Source: JADKIH01 sp031367345 (GTDB lineage: Bacteria > Bacteroidota > Bacteroidia > AKYH767-A > 2013-40CM-41-45). From it: 64,000 nt of DNA. Positions 26,639 to 33,750 of the stretch are shown one piece after another. Each line of letters begins with the position of its first letter. Position 1 is the stretch's first letter. The DNA lies in contig JANLPR010000118.1 of NCBI GenBank assembly GCA_031367345.1, positions 62,001-126,000 on the forward strand. The letters are read 5' to 3'. A program made the position numbers and the translations under genes. The notes beneath the pieces are model-generated. The model was given only the letters and a program-made list of their open reading frames with translations, was not told where the DNA came from and did no database searches.

Positions 26639-27778
26639 ATGAAAATTGGAATACTATGTTACCCGACATTTGGAGGAAGTGGCGTAATCGCAACAGAACT
26701 TGGCAAGGCGCTGGCGGAAAAAGGACACAGTGTTCATTTTATAACTTATAGTCAGCCTGTACGATTAGAACATTTCATTGAGAATGTTTTTTATCATGAA
26801 GTGAGTGTAGCAGATTACCCACTTTTTGAGTATGCGCCGTATGAAACTGCATTAACCAGTAAGCTAGTTGATGTAGCACGATTTGAAAAACTAGATATTG
26901 TGCATGTTCATTATGCCATTCCGCATGCTTCAGTTGCTTACATGGCAAAGAAAATTATGGAATCGCAGGGGCTGAAACTTCCATTTATAACTACACTTCA
27001 CGGAACAGATATTACGCTTGTTGGTAAAAATGAAAGTTACAATCCAGTTGTAACATTTGCTATCAATCAATCGGATGCTGTCACCTCCGTTTCAAATTCA
27101 TTAAAAATAGAAACATATAAACACTTCAACATTCAAAAAGAAATTGAAGTGATTCCTAATTTTATTGACCTTAGGCGTTTCAATAAACAGCGCCGCGATC
27201 ATTTTCGTAGAGCAATTGCTCCAAATAACGAACGATTGGTAGTTCATGCATCTAATTTCCGACCGGTAAAAAGAGTAGGCGATGTAGTAAAAGTATTCCA
27301 CAACATTAGTAAAGTTATACCAAGTAAATTATTGATGATTGGTGACGGACCTCAAAGAGATCGAATAGAAAAAGAATGTAGAGAAACCAGTGATTGCGAA
27401 AACATTCGTTTCTTAGGAAAGATTGATGTTGTTGAAGAAATATTATCCATTTGCGATCTGTTTGTTCTGCCATCGGAGTCTGAGAGTTTCGGTTTAGCAG
27501 CACTGGAAGCAATGGCATGCCAGGTTCCAGTAATTAGTACAAATACAGGTGGGCTACCTGAGGTAATTAAGCAAGGCTACAACGGATTTATGAGCAATGT
27601 AGGAGATATAGAAGACATGTCGAAGAATGCAATTCATATTCTTGAAGATACTAATCGATTAATGACTTTCAAGAGCAATGCACTTTCACATGCAAAAACA
27701 TTTGACATTACAAACGTTCTTCCAATTTATGAAGCATTGTACAAGAAAGTTTTGGATGAATCGAATAGTAAAAATTAG
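26639..27778 (+). CDS. bshA: N-acetyl-alpha-D-glucosaminyl L-malate synthase
   Basis: BshA is a GT4-family, GT-B-fold glycosyltransferase that joins UDP-GlcNAc to L-malate, the first step of bacillithiol synthesis. The N-terminus MKIGILCYPTFGGSGVIATE is the family signature for the glycine-rich acceptor loop. HVHYAIPHA (89-97) and LHGTDITLVG (120-129) follow in the N-domain. The C-domain has HASNFRPVKR (203-212) and the EX7E donor site E282 to E290 in SESFGLAALEAM. Length (379) is normal. Bacillithiol is the low-molecular-weight thiol of several Bacteroidota and Firmicutes; bshB and bshC must lie elsewhere. A good promoter sits at 26577-26608, so it is probably transcribed independently of the fusion gene upstream. 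Confidence 0.95.
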   Translation: MKIGILCYPTFGGSGVIATELGKALAEKGHSVHFITYSQPVRLEHFIENVFYHEVSVADYPLFEYAPYETALTSKLVDVARFEKLDIVHVHYAIPHASVAYMAKKIMESQGLKLPFITTLHGTDITLVGKNESYNPVVTFAINQSDAVTSVSNSLKIETYKHFNIQKEIEVIPNFIDLRRFNKQRRDHFRRAIAPNNERLVVHASNFRPVKRVGDVVKVFHNISKVIPSKLLMIGDGPQRDRIEKECRETSDCENIRFLGKIDVVEEILSICDLFVLPSESESFGLAALEAMACQVPVISTNTGGLPEVIKQGYNGFMSNVGDIEDMSKNAIHILEDTNRLMTFKSNALSHAKTFDITNVLPIYEALYKKVLDESNSKN

Positions 27779-27854
27779 TAACGGTTCGAGAATAGAATTT
27801 GTAAACAACGATTTAAAAAGTGTCCGCTCAAACTAATAAATAATTATTTTTCAG

Positions 27855-28385
27855 ATGCTGTACATTAAAGCACTTCACATAATTTTTGTTGTTACATGGT
27901 TTTCAGGTTTATTCTATATCGTAAGATTATTTGTTTATCATAGTGAAGCCAATGAAAAATCTGAACCTGAAAGATCGATCTTGATCAACCATTTTTTAAA
28001 AGCAGAGAAACTTTTATGGTATGGAATTACTGTTCCAAGTGCTTATGGAACAGTATTTTTTGGTTCTTGGATGCTTTATGAAATGTTCGGTACATCTATT
28101 CCAAGTTGGCTATATTTAAAACTGGCTTTTGTTTTATTTCTATTCGTTTACCATTTGCTTTGTGGAAGAATAGTCCATCAATTGAAAAAAGGAACCATTC
28201 GATTTAGCGGAATGCAAATGAGATTATGGAATGAAGTCGCAACCATTTTTCTTATTTCTATAATCTTTATTGTTGTTCTAAAAGATATGTTTAGCTGGGT
28301 AAAAGGATTAATTGGATTGCTAATTTTTTCATCGCTCTTGTTGGCAGCAATACACCTTTACAAAAAAATGAGGACAAAAAAATAA
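27855..28385 (+). CDS. hemJ: HemJ-like (CopD/UPF0093) membrane protein, probable protoporphyrinogen IX oxidase
   Basis: HemJ oxidises protoporphyrinogen IX to protoporphyrin IX in the inner membrane, the penultimate step of haem synthesis, and uses bound haem b itself. The N-terminus MLYIKALHIIFVVTWFSGLF has the conserved histidine (H8) followed by RLFVYHSE, as in the family. A second segment, WLYLKLAFVLFLFVYHLLC, supplies further helices and another histidine, and RLWNEVATIFLISIIF is the family's conserved end. There are about four to five membrane segments. At 176 residues it is slightly longer than the shortest homologues because of an extra C-terminal helix. It converges on the SUI1 gene with one base between stops. 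Confidence 0.85.
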   Translation: MLYIKALHIIFVVTWFSGLFYIVRLFVYHSEANEKSEPERSILINHFLKAEKLLWYGITVPSAYGTVFFGSWMLYEMFGTSIPSWLYLKLAFVLFLFVYHLLCGRIVHQLKKGTIRFSGMQMRLWNEVATIFLISIIFIVVLKDMFSWVKGLIGLLIFSSLLLAAIHLYKKMRTKK

Positions 28386-28386
28386 T

Positions 28387-28731
28387 TCATCCACCACTTT
28401 TCTTTACTTTATATCCAGCAGTTTGCAGCAGTGTAACTATACGATCTCTGTGATCGCCTTGAATTAATATTTCTCCATCTTTTACTGAACCGCCAACACC
28501 GCATTTAGATTTTAGTTCTTTACCCAACTTTTCTAGATCAGCTTCTTTACCAACAAATCCAGTTATCAAGGTAACAGCTTTCCCCGCACGATTTTTTTTA
28601 TCAAGCATTACTCTAAGATCTTGCTGATTGTTTTTAATCGATTGAGTTTCTTCTTTTTCATTTATAGAATACTGAAAGTTAGGATTCGTTGAATAGACTA
28701 CACCTTCAATATTTTTATTTTTTTTCGACAT
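28387..28731 (-). CDS. SUI1/eIF1 family translation factor (YciH-like)
   Basis: This 114-residue cytoplasmic protein has an N-terminal variable part (about 40 residues) and a SUI1 domain: LDKKNRAGKAVTLITGF, then LEKLGKELKSKCGVGGSV, KDGEILIQGDHRDRI and VTLLQTAGYKVKKSGG at the end. The KCGVGGSVKDGEI segment is the eIF1 signature. In eukaryotes and archaea eIF1 checks start-codon choice; bacterial YciH can inhibit aberrant initiation. The role in this organism is inferred. It lies 2 bases downstream of the dgkA gene and probably shares its transcript. Confidence 0.92.
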   Translation of the reverse strand: MSKKNKNIEGVVYSTNPNFQYSINEKEETQSIKNNQQDLRVMLDKKNRAGKAVTLITGFVGKEADLEKLGKELKSKCGVGGSVKDGEILIQGDHRDRIVTLLQTAGYKVKKSGG

Positions 28732-28733
28732 AA

Positions 28734-29096
28734 CTAAAAGTACTTAACTAGTTTTGGGATAAAGATAATACATCCAATTATTACAGACATAATTGAAACT
28801 ACAAATACAGCAGCAGCAGCAATATCTTTTGATTGCCCTGCCTTTTCATTTTGCTCCGGCATAGTTAGATCAACATTCAGTTCAATGGATGTATTGAGTA
28901 ATTCAGCTGATAATACACTACCTATACATAAAAGAATAATACACCATTCTACTGCCGAAACTCGTAGTAGAATTGAAGCAATCATTACTACTATTGCCAT
29001 CACAAAATGGAATCGCATATTGAATTGACTTCTAAAAGCAGCTGAAAAACCCTTAGAAGCATAGACAAAACTCTTTAATAATCTTTTCGACTTCAT
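28734..29096 (-). CDS. Diacylglycerol/undecaprenol kinase DgkA-type small membrane kinase
   Basis: The 120-residue protein (start at ATG 29096, which avoids overlap with the gene upstream) is a small trimeric-type membrane kinase. It shows FVYASKGFSAAFRSQFNMRF near the start, then two hydrophobic helices, SAELLNTSIELNVDL (the ENxAIE-like catalytic motif with glutamate and asparagine) and AGQSKDIAAAAVFVVSI (KDxAAxAV). These enzymes phosphorylate diacylglycerol in Proteobacteria or undecaprenol in Firmicutes. The sequence resembles the latter group, so recycling of the lipid carrier for wall synthesis is the more likely role, but this is inference. The next gene upstream encodes an unrelated lipid kinase of the DagK/YegS type. 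Confidence 0.9.
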   Translation of the reverse strand: MKSKRLLKSFVYASKGFSAAFRSQFNMRFHFVMAIVVMIASILLRVSAVEWCIILLCIGSVLSAELLNTSIELNVDLTMPEQNEKAGQSKDIAAAAVFVVSIMSVIIGCIIFIPKLVKYF

Positions 29097-29100
29097 TAAT

Positions 29101-29976
29101 TTATTTTGAAACAACTACATTTAATGAAAGAGGATTCATTTTCACTTTAATATTACCTTCCAAAATAATTGGATCACCATCAATATGACCTTTAACAATC
29201 TCATCATTTAAAATGATTATTTCACTTGCAACAAATCTGTCAAAGTATTTCGATAAATGGATCTTGTTATTCATCATTTTATAGATCAGATTAAACGACG
29301 TTAGAAAAGGAAATTTTCTTATGATCGAAATATCAATTAAACCATCCCGTACATCCGCAAATGGTGCAATGACTGCATTATTCCCAAATTGAGATGAGTT
29401 TGCAAAGGTGAGAAGGAAACTAGAAATGTAAATCTCCATTTGATCTGCAATAATCTTAAAATTTACTGATTTGTATTTTGAAAATTCCGTCAATACTAAC
29501 TTTACATAGGTAGAATAACCTCTAGTACCGGCTTGAGCAAAAAGATGAGCAATATGAGCATCAAATCCAATTCCGAAAGTGCCGATGCAAAATTTCTCAT
29601 TTACCAACATAGTATCAATTGACATAATTCGATGATCATTAATAAGTTCTACCGCTTTGATAAAATTCATCGGAATATTTAAATGTCGTGCCATTCCATT
29701 GCCTGAGCCGGTTGGTACTATTCCAAGTGCAACAGAACTATTCATCAAACCTTGAGCAGTTTCATTTACTGAACCATCGCCACCAACAGCAACAACAATA
29801 TCGAAGGCTTCATCAACTGCCTCTTTTGCTAATTGACTTGCATGGCCGGGTTCTTTTGTAAAAACGATGTCTACAATAAATTTGTTATGATCAATCGAAG
29901 TTGAAATCCATTTAGAAAAATTATCCTTTTTAGTAGCGCCTGATTTAGGATTGACAATGAATCTGATTTTTTTCAT
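29101..29976 (-). CDS. Diacylglycerol kinase catalytic-domain lipid kinase (DagK/YegS family)
   Basis: This soluble kinase of 291 residues has the ATP-grasp motifs of the family: IVNPKSGATKK (7-17), VAVGGDGSVNETAQGLM (62-78) and GIVPTGSGNGMARHLN (85-100). The second half is the beta-sandwich lipid domain, with FGIGFDAHIAH and RDGLIDISII before the final IDGDPIIL. It phosphorylates diacylglycerol or a related lipid at the membrane. It sits 4 bases upstream of DgkA and 5 bases downstream of the LtaS-like gene, so three lipid-linked genes run together. That context fits recycling of diacylglycerol released when a phosphoglycerol transferase acts, as known for LtaS in Gram-positives. Confidence 0.93.
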   Translation of the reverse strand: MKKIRFIVNPKSGATKKDNFSKWISTSIDHNKFIVDIVFTKEPGHASQLAKEAVDEAFDIVVAVGGDGSVNETAQGLMNSSVALGIVPTGSGNGMARHLNIPMNFIKAVELINDHRIMSIDTMLVNEKFCIGTFGIGFDAHIAHLFAQAGTRGYSTYVKLVLTEFSKYKSVNFKIIADQMEIYISSFLLTFANSSQFGNNAVIAPFADVRDGLIDISIIRKFPFLTSFNLIYKMMNNKIHLSKYFDRFVASEIIILNDEIVKGHIDGDPIILEGNIKVKMNPLSLNVVVSK

Positions 29977-29981
29977 TTATT

Positions 29982-31868
29982 CTATCGTATGATCATTTTG
30001 TTATTGATAAGCGATGAATTATATTGTTGGATAAAAGCTTTCATTTTTTTTTCCATGGAAACAGAATCGGGTTTAATTGAGGAGTGTGTCGAACTTTCAT
30101 CTTTGAACTGGATCAATTCATTGGAATTGTTTCCATCATATATCAATGCTTTATTATCTTGAATTAATTGGTAAGTATCATTTAGGTAATTAATTGCAAA
30201 GCCTTGTACACTATCATTGAAAACAGATTGGCCAAAAGCAAAATATGGTTTGTCATAATTCAAGTAAGATAGGATGGAAGGTAAGATATCTATTTGTTGC
30301 GTTGTCTTAGTTTGTTTGTATTTGATAGAATCAATAGGCGAAAAGAAAATGAGAGGAATTGAATAGAGTCCTTGTCTGTTCATATAAAACTGCTTTTCGG
30401 AAAGAGCAGTATGATCGGCCGTAATTACAAATAAAGTATTTCTATACCATTTTTGTTTCGAAGCATAACTAAAAAACTTACTGAGTGCATAGTCAGCATA
30501 TCTAATACTTTTATGAATTGGCAAAGAACCGTCTTTAAATATCTTTTTGTATTGCTCAGGTATTGAGTAAGGGTGATGCGAAGAAATTGTAAATATGGTA
30601 GCAAAGAAAGGCTGAGTCGATTTTGAAAGTTCATCAACCGTTCTATGTAAAAATGGTTCATCATAAATTCCCCATGTACCATCAAAATCGTTGTCGTTGT
30701 TATATTCCGTTCTCCCGAAATAATTTTTATAGCCAACAGCTTTAGAAAAATTATCAAAGCCCATCGTTCCATTCGTGCCACCATGAAAAAAATAAGTTTG
30801 ATAGGCCTTTTGATCCAGCAGATTCGCGATAGAAGTCATTGAATTTCCGCCATAGCTGGAGGTAATGATAGGTTCATTGGTCAGAGCGGGTAAACCGGAG
30901 GTAATAGCAGGTATACCTTCAATTGATCGTTTACCGTTAGCAAAGGCATCTGTACAATAGTATGATTGCATCATTAAAGAATCCAGAAAAGGAGTGTAGC
31001 CGATGTTATTGTTTAAAAGACCAGAATATTCTTTACCAAAACTTTCAAGAATAATAAGCACCACGTTCATTGGACGAAAAGCAACTGTTCCAAGTGGGGA
31101 ATGGATTACCGGAGACAATTTGTTTTCTTCTGTTTCAGACATAAAGTGAACTGCTTTAAGTTCACTCTTTCCAAAAGTTTTCAGGAAAGTAAAAGGTGTA
31201 TTTAAAATTAATGGCGATAAGTTTGAGCTTCCATACTTAGAGGCACTGATAATTGTTAGTGGCTTGAACTGAGTTCCACCTCGAAAACCAATTAAGAAAA
31301 GACCAACGAAAGTAACTAAAAGTAAAAACTTTCCAAGGTATGTCGATTGGATATTGATTTTCTTGAAAACAAGTAATTGACCCTTCTGAGGATAAAGTCG
31401 AACTAATAAATACAAGATCAAAAACAAAATTAATAGTACATACCAAAAATCCACAATCATTTTTGGGACGGTATTTTGAAAATCGTTGCCGAACGAAAGG
31501 ATCTTGAATACATCTGCGGTGGCTCTTTTAGCAGTAAATCTGAATAGACCGAAATCGATCGTATTCAATAAAAACATGAATGAGTTAATCGAAATAAAAA
31601 CAAATTTTGTAAGCTGTTTGATTGGCTTTAGAAAAAATATTTTTTCAGGTAATAAATGCAATAAAATAACCGGTGTATTCGAAATTACAATTGCTGTAAT
31701 ATCATAACGCAAACCATAAAAAAAAGCCATCAACAGTTCAGAACCGGAAACAGATTGAAAGAAAGAAAGGTTAAAGATCAGGTACAGTATTCTACAAAAA
31801 GAATATCCGAGCAGGACCCAACCAATCCGTTTTACCAATAGAGAGTAACTGCTAGAATTCTGATTCAT
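29982..31868 (-). CDS. LtaS-like membrane sulfatase-fold phosphoglycerol/phosphoethanolamine transferase
   Basis: With ATG 31868 the protein is 628 residues: five N-terminal membrane segments (about 1-200) and an extracytoplasmic alkaline-phosphatase-superfamily domain. The catalytic pieces follow the LtaS order and spacing: E275 in VLIILESFGKEY, a serine S315 in NGKRSIEGIPAITSG where LtaS has threonine, and D485-H486 in VITADHTAL. HHPYSIPEQYKKIF precedes that motif. LtaS makes lipoteichoic acid from phosphatidylglycerol, but Gram-negatives lack it. Here the enzyme more likely adds phosphoglycerol or phosphoethanolamine to an envelope glycan, with the neighbouring kinases handling the diacylglycerol product. 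An ATG at 31898 is also possible. Confidence 0.86.
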   Translation of the reverse strand: MNQNSSSYSLLVKRIGWVLLGYSFCRILYLIFNLSFFQSVSGSELLMAFFYGLRYDITAIVISNTPVILLHLLPEKIFFLKPIKQLTKFVFISINSFMFLLNTIDFGLFRFTAKRATADVFKILSFGNDFQNTVPKMIVDFWYVLLILFLILYLLVRLYPQKGQLLVFKKINIQSTYLGKFLLLVTFVGLFLIGFRGGTQFKPLTIISASKYGSSNLSPLILNTPFTFLKTFGKSELKAVHFMSETEENKLSPVIHSPLGTVAFRPMNVVLIILESFGKEYSGLLNNNIGYTPFLDSLMMQSYYCTDAFANGKRSIEGIPAITSGLPALTNEPIITSSYGGNSMTSIANLLDQKAYQTYFFHGGTNGTMGFDNFSKAVGYKNYFGRTEYNNDNDFDGTWGIYDEPFLHRTVDELSKSTQPFFATIFTISSHHPYSIPEQYKKIFKDGSLPIHKSIRYADYALSKFFSYASKQKWYRNTLFVITADHTALSEKQFYMNRQGLYSIPLIFFSPIDSIKYKQTKTTQQIDILPSILSYLNYDKPYFAFGQSVFNDSVQGFAINYLNDTYQLIQDNKALIYDGNNSNELIQFKDESSTHSSIKPDSVSMEKKMKAFIQQYNSSLINNKMIIR

Positions 31869-31903
31869 AATCTGACGAAAGTACAGTGTAAATGACAATA
31901 AAA

Positions 31904-31932
31904 AAAGCCATTCTCAAAGAGAGAATGGCTTT
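31904..31932 (-). terminator. Intrinsic terminator of the Ig-like lipoprotein gene
   Basis: Twelve-base arms AAAGCCATTCTC and GAGAATGGCTTT flank a 5-base loop, followed on the minus strand by a T-run of about seven. It lies 22 bases beyond the stop of the lipoprotein gene at 31954 and before the LtaS-like gene, so the two are separate units. Confidence 0.85.
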
Positions 31933-31953
31933 AATTAAAAAGATATCTAAAAA

Positions 31954-32655
31954 TTAGTGTTTCGTGTACACTTGTCCAAAAGTGATTGCCTGACTGTTAC
32001 ACATATTTACATCAGTAAATACTAAACCAAAACCTGTAGCAGTAGAGGCGTAGAATGAACTAGCAAAAGTATGGTTTGCAATATCACAAGCTACCGGAGG
32101 ATTTTGAGCAGTACCAATATTCAATGCTGTTTGAGAAGGAATCTCTAAATTACCATTCGCCAAACGAGTAGCATAAATACCTGTATTATTCGCATAGTCG
32201 TTGAAACGTTTAAAATGTATACGATTGTTAATTGAAAGGTCAACAGTGATTGTATCGGTATAGATATACGGTGTTCCTCCACCTGTTGTATCATTAATTG
32301 TATAGACACCTGCAAAAGCTTCTGCATCGTTCTTTACAGTAATAGTACGAGTAGCAGTTCCAACATTACCGGCAGCATCTGTTGAAGTATAAGTAACAGT
32401 ATAAACACCCACTAAGTTTACGTTAGGGTTTGTAGAACTTGCATCAGATGTTACAGTCGTAGAACCATCCGTTGCATCACTTGCAGCAGCACCAGGATCA
32501 GACCAAGCAGCGCTATTTAAAGAAAGTGTGATAGCTGCATCGCCGGTTAGAGTAATAACAGGAGCAGTAGTATCATCTTTCTTGCAACCAGAAGTAAATA
32601 CGATTGCCGAAGCAATTGAAACAGTTAGAAATAGAGCAATGGCGTTTTTTTTCAT
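31954..32655 (-). CDS. Lipoprotein with bacterial Ig-like (DUF5011-type) domain
   Basis: The 233-residue protein starts at ATG 32655. Its signal peptide ends in a lipobox, IVFTSGCKKD, so the mature form should be lipid-anchored at about C24. Residues about 33-110 are a DUF5011/HYR-like Ig fold: PVITLTGDAAITLSLNSA, DPGAAASDATDGS, then YTVTYTSTDAAGNVGTATRT and ITVKND. The remaining ~120 residues are beta-rich and unassigned. Ig-like domains of this type are adhesion or spacer modules. A longer frame upstream exists but lacks signal-peptide character. The gene is followed by a strong terminator and is divergent from the first of two small lipoproteins. Confidence 0.85.
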   Translation of the reverse strand: MKKNAIALFLTVSIASAIVFTSGCKKDDTTAPVITLTGDAAITLSLNSAAWSDPGAAASDATDGSTTVTSDASSTNPNVNLVGVYTVTYTSTDAAGNVGTATRTITVKNDAEAFAGVYTINDTTGGGTPYIYTDTITVDLSINNRIHFKRFNDYANNTGIYATRLANGNLEIPSQTALNIGTAQNPPVACDIANHTFASSFYASTATGFGLVFTDVNMCNSQAITFGQVYTKH

Positions 32656-32744
32656 TTTTTTGGGGGGTTGAATAATTGTTTTTCGAATTAAAGCACAAAA
32701 ATACTTTATTTGTCTTAATAATAGAAAAGTAATTAAATAAAAAT

Positions 32745-32752
32745 TACTTTTG
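32745..32752 (+). promoter_or_regulatory. Candidate -7 element of first small lipoprotein
   Basis: TACTTTTG matches TAnnTTTG and is followed by CCCG, 28 bases before the ATG at 32781. The same TACTTTTGC octamer plus C occurs before the paralogous gene (33197-33204). No TTG is found at the expected -33 distance, so the upstream part is unclear. Confidence 0.5.
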
Positions 32753-32780
32753 CCCGACAAATTAGAAAAACAAAACAAAA

Positions 32781-33113
32781 ATGAAAAAATTTCTTTCTAT
32801 TATGGCCATCGCCGGTTTCGCAACATTAATATCATGTGGACCAAGTGCAGAAGAGAAAGCTGCTGCTGAGAAGACACGTCAGGATTCAGTTCAAGCTGCT
32901 ATGGACAAAATTGTTGCAGATTCTACTGCTACAGCACAACAAATGATGCAAGATTCAATTGCTAAAGTTGCGGCTCAAGTAACAGCAGATTCTATTGCAA
33001 ATGCTGCTAAACCTAAAGCAAAAGCGGCAGTTAAGCCCGTTTCAAAGCCAAAAACAGCCCCAGAGAAAGTTCAAGAGCAAATTAAGAAAGTTGCCGGAGG
33101 CCGAGGACATTAA
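32781..33113 (+). CDS. Small Ala-rich lipoprotein, copy 1
   Basis: The 110-residue protein has a signal peptide ending in ATLISCGPSAEEKAAAEK, where SC is the lipobox and C19 is the lipidated residue. The rest is rich in Ala, Lys, Asp and Ser with DSxAxxAA-type repeats (QDSVQAAMDK, QDSIAKVAAQ, ADSIANAAK) suggesting a helical rod, and ends in a basic, Pro/Lys segment (KPKAKAAVKPVSKPK). No domain is recognisable. The first ~30 residues are nearly the same as the 74-residue protein at 33238, so the two are paralogues from tandem duplication. A Lys-rich end like this could contact peptidoglycan or acidic polymers, which is a guess. Confidence 0.8.
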   Translation: MKKFLSIMAIAGFATLISCGPSAEEKAAAEKTRQDSVQAAMDKIVADSTATAQQMMQDSIAKVAAQVTADSIANAAKPKAKAAVKPVSKPKTAPEKVQEQIKKVAGGRGH

Positions 33114-33196
33114 TCCTTAAACCCTGAAAGTGCACTTATTAACTTTAAATTGTTAATGATTTTTTAATTTATCATTATAATATTTGAAAAATATGT

Positions 33197-33204
33197 TACT
33201 TTTG
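33197..33204 (+). promoter_or_regulatory. Candidate -7 element of second small lipoprotein
   Basis: TACTTTTG matches TAnnTTTG and is followed by CGCCC, 33 bases before the ATG at 33238. It is the same octamer as in front of the paralogue at 32781, suggesting the promoter was copied along with the gene or conserved by selection. Confidence 0.5.
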
Positions 33205-33237
33205 CGCCCATTAAATAAACAAACCTAAAAAAATAAA

Positions 33238-33462
33238 ATGAAAAAAGTTCTCTCTATCCTTTTAGCTGCTGGTTTCGTAGCTATCGTTGCTTGTGGCCCT
33301 AGCGCTGAAGAAAAAGCTGCTGCTGAAAAAGCAGTTCAAGATTCTATCGCTGCTGCTGAAACAGCTGCTGCTGCAACTCAATCTGCAATGACAGACTCAG
33401 CTGCTGCAATGGCAACTCCTGCAACAGATTCATCAGCAATGATGTCAACTCCGAAGAAGTAA
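33238..33462 (+). CDS. Small Ala/Ser-rich lipoprotein, copy 2
   Basis: The 74-residue protein shares its signal peptide and early mature region with copy 1: VAIVACGPSAEEKAAAEKA, lipobox cysteine at C19. Its remaining ~35 residues are low complexity, ETAAAATQSAMTDSAAAMAT and then TDSSAMMSTPKK, and it lacks the Lys/Pro tail of copy 1. The coding sequence uses GCT for most alanines and looks highly biased, consistent with an abundant small outer-membrane lipoprotein, though I cannot measure expression. It ends 19 bases before a strong terminator. Confidence 0.82.
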   Translation: MKKVLSILLAAGFVAIVACGPSAEEKAAAEKAVQDSIAAAETAAAATQSAMTDSAAAMATPATDSSAMMSTPKK

Positions 33463-33481
33463 TTCTTTGCAAGACAAAAGA

Positions 33482-33512
33482 AAAGAGGCTTTATTAAAGC
33501 CTCTTTTTTTTT
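33482..33512 (+). terminator. Intrinsic terminator after the small lipoprotein pair
   Basis: Arms AAAGAGGCTTTA and TAAAGCCTCTTT form a strong hairpin, followed by a run of T through 33512. It lies 19 bases after the stop of copy 2 and shields the small minus-strand gene beyond it. Confidence 0.9.
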
Positions 33513-33534
33513 GTCTATAGTTTAATAAAAAAAA

Positions 33535-33684
33535 TTAATTATTTATCTCTTTAACCTTTTCAACGGTCCCGCACTTTTCACAACCTGCCGCACTTTTCCC
33601 CTTGAATTGCATAAAAATTCTTCTTCCCACATATATAAAGGCGGCTAGAAAAATAATACCAACAACAAACATTTGTATGTCCAT
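33535..33684 (-). CDS. 49-residue Cys-containing membrane protein, FeoB-associated-like
   Basis: This short gene runs from ATG 33684 to TAA 33535. It encodes one N-terminal transmembrane helix (MFVVGIIFLAAFIYVG), a short basic stretch (RRIFMQFKGK), then AAGCEKCGTVEKVKE with a CxxC pair and an acidic-basic tail. This matches the layout of the small FeoB-associated Cys-rich membrane proteins, in which the cysteines may bind iron or a metal. No feoA or feoB is in the window, so association with iron uptake is by resemblance only. It is between the terminator at 33482-33512 and the divergent E1 gene. Confidence 0.6.
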   Translation of the reverse strand: MDIQMFVVGIIFLAAFIYVGRRIFMQFKGKSAAGCEKCGTVEKVKEINN

Positions 33685-33750
33685 AACACGCTAACTTTAT
33701 ACAAAGATAACAACCATTTTTGAATAATTTTACCCTCAGAAAATGATCGT

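Noticed and set aside
30425..30784. A minus-strand open frame of 119 codons inside the LtaS-like gene
   Set aside because: It is in a different frame on the same strand as the LtaS-like gene, whose catalytic residues cover this stretch, so it is a shadow.
33146..33180. Possible hairpin between the two small lipoproteins (TAATGAT / ATCATTA)
   Set aside because: The stem is only 7 AT-rich base pairs and there is no T-tract, so it is not supported as a terminator.
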